A DNA stretch of 64,000 nucleotides from JAJAZB01 sp965249815 (GCA_965249815.1 CBDFMV010000003.1:2852001-2916000), one strand, 5' to 3'; numbered from the stretch's first letter, positions 47,204-56,236 are shown. Notes: generated by a model not told the origin, from the sequence alone. A program made the numbers and translations.

Positions 47204-50029
47204 ATGAAGCCGCCCTCTGAACCCACCCAACCCCTTGCGCAGCCGGATTTTTTCTTTAAGTTTTTGGTTGAAAACCTTCCCGTCGGCATTTTTCAGTCGG
47301 ACGTCAAGGGGCATTGCACCTACTTCAACCGAGCCTGGGAGCGGCTTTCCGGGCTGAGTATCGCCGAATCCCTGCGCGACGGCTGGGTGCAGTGCGTACA
47401 CCCCGATGACCTCACCTCGGTGCTTGGAATCGCCCGCCACGGCATCGAGCACCGGCGTGAATTCAAGGCTGTTTACCGCCTCGTCAAGCCCACGGGTGAT
47501 TTGCGGCACGTCTTTCTGCAAACCGTGCCGGTTGCCAGCGACGCCAACACCATCCGGGGCTTCGTTGGCGTCACCATCGACATCACCGATCAGGTCGTGG
47601 CCGAAGAAAACCTGCGCCTGACCAAGCAGTGGATCGATTCGTCGCCCGAAGGCGTGCTGGTGATCAATGCCAGCGGGCGGGTGGTGTACATCAACGCCGA
47701 AGCCCTCGGGCACCACAGCTACGACCTTGGCGACGTGCTCGGCCAGCCCATGTGGGAGTTGGATCAACGCATCAATCCGGCGCGGTTCCGTTCGTACGAC
47801 GATTGGAAAGCGCATTTTGAGGAAATCCGGGCGGTGGGTAGCGTGGTGGTGGAAGGATCCCACCGCCGGGCCGACGGCACCGAACTGCCCGTGGAGGTGT
47901 GCATCAAGTACCTGCACGCGGGCGATGGCGAATACCTGGTGGCCTTCGGGCGTGACATCAGCCTGCGCCGCCACGCGCAGGCTGAAGTAAAAGCGAAGGA
48001 AGAGTACTACCGGCAAATTCTGAACGCCATTCCCGATCTGATCCTGGTGAAGGACCAGCAAAACCAGCCCACCTGGGCCAACGCCACCTTCCGCGACTTT
48101 GTTGGAGCCGCCGACCAGCAACCGCTGGCCGTGCTCAAGGAGTGGTTCGAGCCGGAATCGCTGACCCTCGACCGACGAGTGATCGAAACCGGCCAGTCGG
48201 CCAGCCTCGAAACGCCCCACACCCGGACCGACGGCGAAATCCGGCAGTTTCAGACCATCAAAAACCCGCTCTTCGACGCCGCCGGTCAGGTAACACAGTT
48301 GCTCGAAGTGAGCCGCGATATCACCGACCTTTCCGAAGCCCGCGAAACGATGCTGCGCAAAGACCGGCTGCTGTCGGCAGTGGCGAAAGCCTCCACGATT
48401 TTTGTCAGCGAAAAAGACTTCGCTACCGCGATGAACCAGGCCCTGGAAATCCTGGGCCACGCTACCGCCGTGGACCGGGCCTACCTGTTTGAAAACCGTT
48501 ACAAACCCGAGACCGACGGCTGGGTGATGTGCCAGCGCTTCGAGTGGAACTCGGGGACTGCCGCGCCGCAAATCGACAACCCCAACCTCCAGGAAGTGCC
48601 CTTCGAGGCCACGCCGGAGTTTGTGCGACCCCTGATGAACCACCAACCGCTGGTGGGCCTGACGAAGAGTTTCACGGGGCCGCTGCGCGAAATGATTGAG
48701 GTTCAAGACATTATTGCCATCATCGTGTTGCCCGTTTTCGTTGGCGATTTGTTCTGGGGCTTCGTCGGCTTCGACGACTGCACCCACGAGCGCACCTGGA
48801 CCGACGCCGAACAGGCCACGTTGCTGTCGTTTGCCAACAGCGTGGCGGCGTTCATCAGCCGCCTCGAGCAGGAGCAGAACCTGGTGCAGGCCAAAGAAGC
48901 CGCCGAGCAGGCCACGCGGGCCAAGTCGGAGTTCCTCTCGGTGATGAGCCACGAAATCCGTACGCCGCTCAACGCCGTCATCGGCATGTCGCACCTGTTG
49001 CTCGAAGACGAACCCAAGCCCGAGCAGCTCGAAAACCTGAAAACGCTGCGCTTTTCCGCCGAAAACCTGCTCGTGCTCATCAACGACATCCTCGATTACA
49101 ACAAAATCGAAGCGGGCAAGGTGGAATTCGAAAAGGTGGACTTCGACCTGCGGCTGCTCATTTCCAACATCAAGCAGGCCAACGGCATCAAAGCCGAAGA
49201 GCGGGGCAACAAAATCCGGCTCATGCTCGACGAAGACCTGCCCGCCTTCGTCGTCGGCGACCCGGTGCGGCTGGGGCAGGTGCTCAACAACCTGGTTTCC
49301 AACGGCGTCAAATTCACTGAGAAGGGCGCCGTCACCATTGAGGTCGAACTCGTCCGGCGCGACGCCCACGAAGCGCTCGTGTGCTTTTCGGTCAGCGACA
49401 CGGGCATTGGCATTCCCGCTGAAAAGCAGGAACTCATCTTCGACAAATTCACCCAGGCCAACTCGCAGATCACCCGGCGGTTTGGCGGCACGGGCCTCGG
49501 GCTGGCCATCACCAAAAAGCTGCTGGAATTGCAGCACAGCCGCATCGAGTTGGAAAGCGAAGTGGGACGCGGCTCGAAATTTTCGTTTAAACTGCCGTTT
49601 CCGCTGAGCCAGAAAACCCAGTTGCCCGACCTGCGCGAGCGGTTTTTGAGCGAGGAAAAAAACCTCAACGGCCTGCGCGTGCTGCTCGCCGAAGACAACA
49701 AAATGAACGTGCTCGTGGCCGAGAAATTCCTCACCCGTTGGAACGCCGTCACCGACGTGGCCGAAAACGGGGCCGTGGCCGTGGAAAAGGCCCGCGACGG
49801 TCAGTACGGCGTGATTCTGATGGATTTGCAAATGCCCGTCATGGACGGCTACGAGGCCACCCGCACCATTCGCACCTTCAACGCCGACATCCCGATTCTG
49901 GCCGTATCGGCCTCGGCCATGTTCGATATCCAGGTGCAGGCCTTCGAAGCGGGCATGAACGACTACGTGACCAAGCCCTTCAACCCCAACGAGTTGTATC
50001 AGAAGATTGTGCGGCATTGGCGGGGGTAG
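47204..50029 (+). CDS. Hybrid sensor kinase with PAS, GAF and receiver domains
   Basis: A 941-residue soluble hybrid kinase. In order: three PAS domains (about 15-130, 135-260, 265-385; first one FFKFLVENLPVGIFQSD), a GAF domain (about 395-560), a short coiled coil, HisKA with SHEIRTPLNAVIGMSHLL (His about 582), HATPase_c with NNLVSNGVKFT (about 695), DTGIGIP and FGGTGLGLAITKKLLEL, and a receiver with VLLAEDNKMN (about 825), MDLQMPVMDGYEA (Asp about 871) and VTKPFNPNEL. No membrane segment is present, so it senses a cytoplasmic signal. No output regulator is adjacent; a phosphorelay partner must be elsewhere. Confidence 0.95.
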   Translation: MKPPSEPTQPLAQPDFFFKFLVENLPVGIFQSDVKGHCTYFNRAWERLSGLSIAESLRDGWVQCVHPDDLTSVLGIARHGIEHRREFKAVYRLVKPTGDLRHVFLQTVPVASDANTIRGFVGVTIDITDQVVAEENLRLTKQWIDSSPEGVLVINASGRVVYINAEALGHHSYDLGDVLGQPMWELDQRINPARFRSYDDWKAHFEEIRAVGSVVVEGSHRRADGTELPVEVCIKYLHAGDGEYLVAFGRDISLRRHAQAEVKAKEEYYRQILNAIPDLILVKDQQNQPTWANATFRDFVGAADQQPLAVLKEWFEPESLTLDRRVIETGQSASLETPHTRTDGEIRQFQTIKNPLFDAAGQVTQLLEVSRDITDLSEARETMLRKDRLLSAVAKASTIFVSEKDFATAMNQALEILGHATAVDRAYLFENRYKPETDGWVMCQRFEWNSGTAAPQIDNPNLQEVPFEATPEFVRPLMNHQPLVGLTKSFTGPLREMIEVQDIIAIIVLPVFVGDLFWGFVGFDDCTHERTWTDAEQATLLSFANSVAAFISRLEQEQNLVQAKEAAEQATRAKSEFLSVMSHEIRTPLNAVIGMSHLLLEDEPKPEQLENLKTLRFSAENLLVLINDILDYNKIEAGKVEFEKVDFDLRLLISNIKQANGIKAEERGNKIRLMLDEDLPAFVVGDPVRLGQVLNNLVSNGVKFTEKGAVTIEVELVRRDAHEALVCFSVSDTGIGIPAEKQELIFDKFTQANSQITRRFGGTGLGLAITKKLLELQHSRIELESEVGRGSKFSFKLPFPLSQKTQLPDLRERFLSEEKNLNGLRVLLAEDNKMNVLVAEKFLTRWNAVTDVAENGAVAVEKARDGQYGVILMDLQMPVMDGYEATRTIRTFNADIPILAVSASAMFDIQVQAFEAGMNDYVTKPFNPNELYQKIVRHWRG

Positions 50030-50047
50030 CGCCCACGAAATTACTTT

Positions 50048-50944
50048 TCAAGCGGAAATCAGCAATCCCAGCGCCCCCACCGCCAGCCCCATCCCGAGCC
50101 AGTTGAGCCGCGAAAGGCGTTCGCGAAATCCCGCTACGGCCACGCCCGCCGCCACGAGCATCACGCTCAGGTTGTACACCGGGAAAAGCACCGCACCGTT
50201 GCCGCCAAAATCACCGAGGGCTTTCACCAGAAACAGGTACGACAGGTAATTGCTCACGCCCAGCACTACGCCGCCCGCCACGCTGTGCCCGTGCAGGCGC
50301 TCGCGGCCCCGCGCCAGTTGCATGACCAGCGCGAAGCTTCCGGCCCCAGCAGCGCCGCTGAACGCCAGCCACGTGAAGACGGTTTCGGGGAAAATGGCCC
50401 GGCGGGTCAGGGCGTTGGTCAGGATGTTGATGAGGCCGTTCATGACGAACACGGCCAGTGGCAGCAGGGCGACGAAGCCCGCTCCCGTGGCTCCGGTCGC
50501 CGTGCCACGGAGGCGGGCTTCGTCGCCCTGCTGCCTTCCTTTCACCGAACTCAGCCCAATCGCGACCAGCGCGAGCACCAGCCCGGCGTAGTTGGCCGTC
50601 GTGAGCGACTGCCCGGCGCGGCCCAGCACCAGCAGGCTGAACGACACCGGCAGCACCAGCGAGAGGTTGGTGGCCAGCGTAGTGACCGTCACGCCCGCCC
50701 GCCGCACGCTGAGCGAGGTCAGGTTGAAGGAAACGAGAAAACAAACGCCGAGGAACAGCGTCAGGAACAGCGCACCGGAGGGTTTTACGGAGAAAGTTTG
50801 GGGCAGGAAAATCGTTCCGACCGCCACGCAGGTGAGGTAATTGACCGCGATGGCCTGAAACGGACGCACGCCGAAGCGCACGAAGAGCCGGAAAATTAAG
50901 GGCAGGGCCGCCGAGAAGACGACGCTGAGCAGGAGGTTGATCAT
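50048..50944 (-). CDS. DMT-superfamily transporter (EamA-like)
   Basis: Inner-membrane protein of 298 residues with ten predicted helices in two EamA halves (about 1-130 and 155-298). Visible elements: LTSLSVRRAGVTVTTLATNL in the first half and LTRRAIFPETVFTWLAFSGA with NGAVLFPVYNLSVMLVAAGV in the second. It probably exports or exchanges a small metabolite; the substrate is unknown. The start at 50944 (MINLLLSVVFSAALP) begins at the first helix. It is convergent with the hybrid kinase and divergent from the gene at 51006. Confidence 0.85.
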   Translation of the reverse strand: MINLLLSVVFSAALPLIFRLFVRFGVRPFQAIAVNYLTCVAVGTIFLPQTFSVKPSGALFLTLFLGVCFLVSFNLTSLSVRRAGVTVTTLATNLSLVLPVSFSLLVLGRAGQSLTTANYAGLVLALVAIGLSSVKGRQQGDEARLRGTATGATGAGFVALLPLAVFVMNGLINILTNALTRRAIFPETVFTWLAFSGAAGAGSFALVMQLARGRERLHGHSVAGGVVLGVSNYLSYLFLVKALGDFGGNGAVLFPVYNLSVMLVAAGVAVAGFRERLSRLNWLGMGLAVGALGLLISA

Positions 50945-50951
50945 TTCACTC

Positions 50952-50986
50952 AAACTTTGGCAAAGTTTCCTACTTTGCCAAAGTTT
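50952..50986. repeat. Palindrome AAACTTTGGCAAAGT in a divergent promoter region
   Basis: AAACTTTGGCAAAGT (50952-50966) is the exact reverse complement of 50972-50986, loop TTCCT. Each arm is itself nearly palindromic (CTTTGGCAAAG). It fills almost the whole 61-bp gap between divergent genes, so it overlaps the promoters of one or both; the plus-strand read TACTTTG is close to a -7 box. Confidence 0.8.
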
Positions 50987-51005
50987 ACCGTTTTCCGCTG
51001 CACTC

Positions 51006-51620
51006 ATGCCCTCCAGCCGATTCAAAAATACCCTGGCAGGCATTTCCTGGTTCAAAGATTTTGCCCTGCCCATTTTGGTGACCATGGTCGGCGTGTACCT
51101 CGGTCTGTGGGCGAGCGAATGGGAAGAAAATCAGAAAGACCGCCAGACTCGGTTGCAGATTTTTGAGCAAATCGGCCGGGAAGTGACAGAAAACAAAAGC
51201 AGCCTGGTGTTGTCATATCGGTACCACCATCAACTCCACGATTCGCTGCGGGCCTGGAATCAGGTTGGATTGCCCATGCCGGAACGGTATCGGCGAGGTC
51301 AGGCGCTGTTTAGAGGCCTGAATACGCCTTTTTTTCAGGAAGCGGCGTTTACTTCCCTCGTCAATTCGGAAGGGTCGCGGCTATTGACCTACGAGTTGTC
51401 GCTCGACATCAACCGGGTGTACGCAATGCAACGCCGACTCGATGGCATCAATCAATTATTTTTGGGCCACCTCATTGCCCAATTCGTGGACGGTGGGGAA
51501 GAAACCGACGCACGGGTTTACCGCATCCTGTCTGTTTACCTGAACGACGCTCTGAATTCCGAAGAAACGCTGGTCCAGCAGTACCGGCGGCTCCAAACCC
51601 AACTCAAAAGCGCCCGGTAA
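51006..51620 (+). CDS. Membrane-anchored protein of unknown function (DUF6090-like)
   Basis: A 204-residue protein with one N-terminal membrane helix (FALPILVTMVGVYLGLWASE) followed by a cytoplasmic or periplasmic helical domain (NQKDRQTRLQIFEQIGREVT, then NRVYAMQRRLDGINQLFL). The pattern of one helix, GLWASEW and charged helices is reminiscent of DUF6090-type proteins. The stop overlaps the start of the next gene (TAATG), so the two are translationally coupled. Start 51006 avoids the palindrome; an ATG 23 codons upstream lies in it. Confidence 0.65.
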   Translation: MPSSRFKNTLAGISWFKDFALPILVTMVGVYLGLWASEWEENQKDRQTRLQIFEQIGREVTENKSSLVLSYRYHHQLHDSLRAWNQVGLPMPERYRRGQALFRGLNTPFFQEAAFTSLVNSEGSRLLTYELSLDINRVYAMQRRLDGINQLFLGHLIAQFVDGGEETDARVYRILSVYLNDALNSEETLVQQYRRLQTQLKSAR

Positions 51621-52582
51621 TGAGCGCGTACGAAGTTGGGCAAGCATACGCCGCCGACCCGCCGCTGCTGCCGCGCTTCGAGCGGTTTCTCTTCAACGAA
51701 ACCCGCCACCTGCACAGCCAGGGCGAGGGAGCCACGGCGTTTTTCCTGCTCAATTCCACCACTCAGACCTCTGACGCCCGGCTGAGTTTGTTCGTTCGGG
51801 AAAACAGCGCCGTCAGCCCGTTGCGGGCTACGCTTGGCGGTATCGAAGTGGCCCCCGACGTGCCGGAAGCGGCGCTGGAGATGCTGCTGGAAGCAGTGGA
51901 CGGCTGGGCAGTTGCCCAGAAACTGACCCGCATCCGCCTGACGCAGGGCCCCGCCGCCTACGCGCCCGGTCTCGCTGCCAGCCTCGACGCGGCGTTGAAA
52001 AAAGCGGGCTACGCGGTGCTTTTCACCGACCAAAACCAACACCTCGCCTTGACCGGCGAACCCGAAATCCGACTGCACGAATCGGCACGGCGACGACTCC
52101 ACAAAGCCCGGCGGGCGGGATTCGTTTTTTCAACCTGGGAAAACCCGGACTGGGATTTTGCCCACCGGTTTATCCTCGCCGCGCGCCAGCGCAAGGACCT
52201 GCCGCTGAGCCTGACGGCGGTGGAACTGCGAAAGTTGGGCGAAAATTTTCGGGACGATGTGGCCGTGTTCACCGTCCGCGACGGGGCGACGGTGGCGGCG
52301 CTGGGCGTCACCATCCGGTTGAACGCCCGCGTGTTGTACCACTTCCTGCCCGCCGATTCGGCGGCGTACCTCCCGTTCAGCCCGACGATTTTCCTCAACG
52401 TCGGGCTGGCCGACTGGGCGCGGCAACGCGGCTTCGGCCTGCTCGATCTGGGCATTTCGACCAAACTTGGGGTGCCCAACGAGGGGTTGCTGCGGTTTAA
52501 GCGGAATCTCGGCGCGGAGGTTTCGGAAAAGCGGGTGTACGAAAAACAACTTCTCCAACCCGTCATTGCTTCGCTGCGGTAA
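51620..52582 (+). CDS. FemAB-like GNAT acyltransferase
   Basis: A 320-residue soluble protein with a C-terminal GNAT/FemAB-like domain (about 150-310): HESARRRLHKARRAGFVFST, RDGATVAALGVTIRLNARVL and LADWARQRGFGLLDLGISTK, which resembles the BioF2/FemAB fold with the terminal LLRFKRNLGAEVSEK. The N-terminal 145 residues are a second, degenerate acyltransferase-like domain. Acceptor unknown. It is coupled to the membrane gene upstream. The last six residues (VIASLR) and stop are encoded by the REP element that begins at 52561. Confidence 0.75.
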   Translation: MSAYEVGQAYAADPPLLPRFERFLFNETRHLHSQGEGATAFFLLNSTTQTSDARLSLFVRENSAVSPLRATLGGIEVAPDVPEAALEMLLEAVDGWAVAQKLTRIRLTQGPAAYAPGLAASLDAALKKAGYAVLFTDQNQHLALTGEPEIRLHESARRRLHKARRAGFVFSTWENPDWDFAHRFILAARQRKDLPLSLTAVELRKLGENFRDDVAVFTVRDGATVAALGVTIRLNARVLYHFLPADSAAYLPFSPTIFLNVGLADWARQRGFGLLDLGISTKLGVPNEGLLRFKRNLGAEVSEKRVYEKQLLQPVIASLR

Positions 52583-52706
52583 TCGAATCGAGTGAAACGA
52601 GATTCGATTACCGCAGCGAAGCAATCTGTTGCCAGTTGCCTGATCCAGTGCCTGGGAATCATTGGCAGGATAGAAAACCGATTGCTTCGCTCCGCTCGCA
52701 ATGGCG
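52561..52706. repeat. REP-like element, copy 2
   Basis: The 91 nt from 52616 to 52706 align end to end with copy 1 (22186-22276), including the shared inner blocks TTGCCT, CCAGT and GGATAGAAA. In front there is an extra hairpin: 52564-52588 (ATTGCTTCGCTGCGGTAATC...) pairs with the stretch ending at 52625. The element starts inside the GNAT coding region and ends 27 bp before the OmpA gene's stop. Confidence 0.9.
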
Positions 52707-52732
52707 AGAGGGGAGGAAAAGGACAACGTCGC

Positions 52733-54496
52733 CTATTTCACCGTAAACTGCACCCGCCGATTCTTCGCCCGGTTGTCGTCGGAGTCGTTGGGCACGAGGG
52801 GCTGGGTTTCGCCGTAGCCTTTGGCAATCAGGCGGATGGCGGCGACTTTTTTCTCCGTCAAATACTTCACCACCGACTGCGCCCGCTTGTCGGAGAGCTT
52901 GAGGTTCACGTCGTTGCCGCCCACGTCGTCGGTGTGGGCCGAGATCTCGAGTTTCACGTCGGGGCTGTTGAGCAGCAAATCCACCACGCGGTCGAGTTCC
53001 TCGAACGAGTCGGGCTTCAGCGCCGCCGAGCCAGTCTCGAAGGTGATGTTGTCGAGTACCACGGTCGCGTCTTTTTTCAGCGCCGCCAGGGGCACTTTAC
53101 GCAACAACCGGCCCCGGCCTACGTCGGCGGTGTCGGCCACGAGTGGGCGCACGAAAAAGGCGTAATTCGGGGCCTGGATGCCGATTTTGTAAGTTTTGCC
53201 GGGGTCGAGGAGCACGGTCACCTTGTCGCCGTCGGGTTTCACGTCGAGCAGTTTTTTGGTTTCCATGTCCATCACCTTCACGGCGAGGGCCTTCAGCGCC
53301 GGGCGCGGCTCCTTGCCGTCTTTGTCGAAGCCCTCGAACTGGTAGGGCAGGGGGTTGGGCATCAGCGCGAGGGTGCGCTCCACGTCATCGCCTTCCTTCG
53401 CCGTACTCATGTCGAGCGGCTGGTTGTACGGGTAAAAACCCGGCACGGTGGTCGTGAGCGTGTATTTGCTGCCCACGCGCATCACCATCGAGAGTGCGCC
53501 CTCCGCCGTGGCCGTGGCCACGAGGGCTTTTTCCTTCGGCGTGCTGCTGCGGGCCGTGACGGTGGCCGCGACGGGCTGCTTCGTGGCGGCGTTGATGACC
53601 TTCGCGTCGAGGGTCAACAATTTGTACTTCCGGTACTTGTCGGGAATCGTGACGGTGAAAATGTCGCCCGTGTGCTGGTAATACATCAAATCGCCCGCCG
53701 CCGACACGGAGGCAAACTGGTCGGCTTCTTCGGTGTTGATGTAGGCCAGGTTGATGGGGTCGCTCCAAGAGCCGTCGTCTTCCTGAAAACTCTGCCAGAG
53801 GTCGAAACTGCCCACGCCGCCCGCCCGCACCGAACTGAAAATCAAGGTTCTGCCATCGGCCATGATGCGGGGTGATTTTTCGCAGCCCAGGTTTACGGGC
53901 GCGGGTAGTTTTTCGGGAACGCCCCAGTCACCGTTGTCCTGCCGGGTGCTGACCCAAATCGTGTAGCAGATTTCCTTGTCGCGGCGCTTGACGAAGTTAT
54001 CGCGGATGAAATACAATTTTTTGCCGTCGGGCGAAATGCTCGGAAAGCCCTCGTACCGTTCCGAATTCACGGCCCCCGGCACGGGTTTCGGCTCGCTCCA
54101 GTCGTCGCCCTCGCGGGTGCACACGTACAGGTCCATATCGCCCTTGCCGCCCTCGAAGGAGGCGAAAAAGTAGAGCGTCTGCCCGTCGTAGCTGATGCTG
54201 GGTCCGCCGATGAGGTCATTTTCCTTGCCCTTCGCGTTCACCTTCGTAATCGGCCTGGGTTGCTGCCACTTGCCCTTGTCATTTTTCACCGAAAAATACA
54301 GTTCCCAGCGTCCGTTCGGCCCCCGGTCGGTTTCAAAAATCATCGTCTTGCCGTTGGCCGCGAGGCTGGGGGCGTACTCGGTGAATTCGGGCCGGTTGAT
54401 GGGTGGCCCGACGGCGCGACGGGTTTGGGCCGGGGCGGCGAAATGAAAAATGAAAAATGAAAAATGAAGAATGAAGAAGGGTAGAGGTCGGCGCAT
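52733..54496 (-). CDS. OmpA-family outer membrane protein with PD40 propeller
   Basis: Exported protein of 587 residues. The signal peptide (about 1-24) is followed by WD40-like PD40 repeats (about 30-320; GFPSISPDGKKLYFIRDNF, CEKSPRIMADGRTLIFSSVR), carboxypeptidase-regulatory-like beta modules (about 340-460) and a C-terminal OmpA peptidoglycan-binding domain (LEISAHTDDVGGNDVNLKLS, DKRAQSVVKYL, NRRVQFTVK). Such proteins tie the outer membrane to the wall. The signal-peptide core (FILHFSFFIFHFAAPAQ) is encoded by a tandem word repeat, see 54441-54478. Start 54496 is chosen for MRRPLPFF; a longer frame adds 40 unlikely residues. Confidence 0.92.
   Translation of the reverse strand: MRRPLPFFILHFSFFIFHFAAPAQTRRAVGPPINRPEFTEYAPSLAANGKTMIFETDRGPNGRWELYFSVKNDKGKWQQPRPITKVNAKGKENDLIGGPSISYDGQTLYFFASFEGGKGDMDLYVCTREGDDWSEPKPVPGAVNSERYEGFPSISPDGKKLYFIRDNFVKRRDKEICYTIWVSTRQDNGDWGVPEKLPAPVNLGCEKSPRIMADGRTLIFSSVRAGGVGSFDLWQSFQEDDGSWSDPINLAYINTEEADQFASVSAAGDLMYYQHTGDIFTVTIPDKYRKYKLLTLDAKVINAATKQPVAATVTARSSTPKEKALVATATAEGALSMVMRVGSKYTLTTTVPGFYPYNQPLDMSTAKEGDDVERTLALMPNPLPYQFEGFDKDGKEPRPALKALAVKVMDMETKKLLDVKPDGDKVTVLLDPGKTYKIGIQAPNYAFFVRPLVADTADVGRGRLLRKVPLAALKKDATVVLDNITFETGSAALKPDSFEELDRVVDLLLNSPDVKLEISAHTDDVGGNDVNLKLSDKRAQSVVKYLTEKKVAAIRLIAKGYGETQPLVPNDSDDNRAKNRRVQFTVK
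54441..54478. repeat. Tandem word repeat (AAATGAA, period 7) inside a signal-peptide codon run
   Basis: AAATGAAAAATGAAAAATGA (54441-54460) continues as AAAATGAAGAATGAAGAA to 54478. Similar tracts in this window are intergenic; this one encodes the hydrophobic core of the OmpA-PD40 signal peptide on the minus strand. Confidence 0.75.
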
Positions 54497-54612
54497 GGTT
54501 GAGGTCAGGTTGGAAACGGGCCTAAAATACGAAAAGCGAACGGATTGCGGAGTCAGTACGCGGCTTGCGCAGACGGCGTTGCGTCGGGAAAGCATCCATC
54601 GGCCCGCAAAAT

Positions 54613-56127
54613 TCACCGCCGCGCCACCAGCCCGCGCCCCCGCCGCCAGAGCGCCCGCACCGTCGCGTTGACATCGGGCGATACGTGCGTGAAGAGCACC
54701 AGGCCGCCAAACAGGGCCGAAATCAGCGCCGACCGGACGGCGATCGTCGCGACGATTGGCCAGAAACCCGGCCCGAAATCCGGCACAAAACTAACCACGA
54801 CGTACGTCGCCGCCCCAATGCCCAGGCCCAGCAGCGTGCGGCGCGTGAAGGGCAGCAGCCGGAGTTTCCACCACACGAACGCGCCACGAAAAAGGCTGTA
54901 AATCAGCACGGTGAGCGCTGTGGCCGCTGCCGCGCCCGTGATGCCGTAGGCCGGAATCAGCAGTACGTTGGTGGCGTAGGTGAGCAGCGCCAGCACGAGC
55001 ACGAAAAAGGTGGAAACCTTGTAGTACTGCGAATAGCCCATGATTTCGTTGCTCAATCCCGCCGACATATCGATGAGTTTCGAGAGCGAAATAAACAGCA
55101 CCACGTACTTGCCGAGCCGGTAAATTTCGCCCTTGCTCATCAGGCTGAAGAGGTCGTCGATGTTGAGCCACAGCCCCAGAAACAGAAACGTGCCGATGAG
55201 CATTTGGTTGAGGGCGGCTTTCTGGTGCATCGTGCGGGTTTCGGTCCAGGCCGCTTCTTTGATGGAACGCGCGATGAGCGGCCCGGAAATCTGGGTGATG
55301 GCCCGCCGCGGAATTTCGATGAGGCTGGCGATGATGGCCGCGATGGCAAACACGCCGTTGTCGGCCTGGCCGAGGTAGCGCGAAATCAGCACCGTATCGA
55401 GGTAGAGCGTCAGGTTACCGCCAATCAGCCCGATCACGGCGAACGACCCGAACGTGGTCATTTGCCGGGTGAGTTCGGGCGTGAGGATGCGGCGGTTGAC
55501 GGGCACGAGGTACAGTTTGCCCAGCACGCGCAGGTACACCAGCAACCCGAGCGCCGCCGTGCCGTAGAGCGCCACGTAGAGCAAAATGAACGTCGGGAAG
55601 GAAATCCAGCCAACGGCGTAGCTTAGGATAATGGCGATGTTGGCGATTTTGACGTACACCTCGCGCAGGAACGCCGGGATCGCAATGCGCTGGTTGTTGC
55701 GGCAATACGCTTCCAGCACGTTCTGAAGAATCGTGAATCCCGTGAACGGAATCAGGTGGAAAAAGTAGGTGATCAGTTCGGGCGATTCGCGCACGAACAG
55801 GTCGGCGTAGGTGGTGCGTAACGCCAGAAACCCGAGCGTAAACACGCCGAATCCCACCCCGGCGTAGGCGAGCAGAAACGTGAGGAAACCGTTGTGCCGC
55901 CGCTCGTCGTCGCGGAAGTACGCGAAAAACCGGTCGGCGATGGCGGGCGCGCCAAACGTGCAGACCGAAGCGAACATCAGGCTGAACATCAGCAGCGTGC
56001 GCGTGAGGCCAATCTGCGCTTCCGACAAAAACCGCGTGGCCACCAGCAACTGGTTGACCACGCCCAGCACCACGCCGACGTAATTGACCAGACTGGCCTT
56101 GAAACTCTGACGGATGACGATGCCCAA
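54613..56127 (-). CDS. Polysaccharide flippase (Wzx-like)
   Basis: Membrane transporter of 504 residues with about 14 helices, of the MATE/oligosaccharide-flippase type; it would move lipid-linked glycans across the inner membrane. Visible: QSFKASLVNYVGVVLGVVNQ, LYLDTVLISRYLGQADNGVF and FISLSKLIDMSAGLSNEIMG. TTG at 56127 gives the usual N-terminus MGIVIRQSFK. An ATG at 56196 would add 23 residues encoded by a word repeat (PFFHSLILSFFHSLIHSF); this extension is hydrophobic but has no counterpart in the family. It is the first gene of the glycan cluster in the window. Confidence 0.88.
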   Translation of the reverse strand: MGIVIRQSFKASLVNYVGVVLGVVNQLLVATRFLSEAQIGLTRTLLMFSLMFASVCTFGAPAIADRFFAYFRDDERRHNGFLTFLLAYAGVGFGVFTLGFLALRTTYADLFVRESPELITYFFHLIPFTGFTILQNVLEAYCRNNQRIAIPAFLREVYVKIANIAIILSYAVGWISFPTFILLYVALYGTAALGLLVYLRVLGKLYLVPVNRRILTPELTRQMTTFGSFAVIGLIGGNLTLYLDTVLISRYLGQADNGVFAIAAIIASLIEIPRRAITQISGPLIARSIKEAAWTETRTMHQKAALNQMLIGTFLFLGLWLNIDDLFSLMSKGEIYRLGKYVVLFISLSKLIDMSAGLSNEIMGYSQYYKVSTFFVLVLALLTYATNVLLIPAYGITGAAAATALTVLIYSLFRGAFVWWKLRLLPFTRRTLLGLGIGAATYVVVSFVPDFGPGFWPIVATIAVRSALISALFGGLVLFTHVSPDVNATVRALWRRGRGLVARR

Positions 56128-56136
56128 CGGGATGAT

Positions 56137-56236
56137 GAATGAGTGAATGAGTGAATGAAAGAATGAGAGAATGAGAGAATGAAAGAATGGTATCACCGCC
56201 TTTTATTCATTCACTCATTCCCTCATTCATTCATTC
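56137..56236. repeat. Word-repeat hairpin (GAATGAGT, period 8)
   Basis: GAATGAGTGAATGAGTGAAT (56137-56156) continues with GAAAGAATGAGAGAATGAGA to about 56190; the inverted arm is 56205-56236 (ATTCATTCACTCATTCCCTC, then ATTCATTCATTC). The upstream glycosyltransferase gene takes its stop codon from the right arm, and the possible flippase extension is encoded by the left arm. Confidence 0.9.

Noticed and set aside
47192..50017. A 941-codon minus-strand frame opposite the hybrid kinase
   Set aside because: Its length mirrors the real gene because stop codons are rare on the complementary frame in GC-rich DNA; no domain is seen.
56137..56236. CRISPR array
   Set aside because: The repeats are 7-8 nt words in direct contact and inverted, with no unique spacers of constant length and no cas genes nearby. 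The same holds for the other word repeats.
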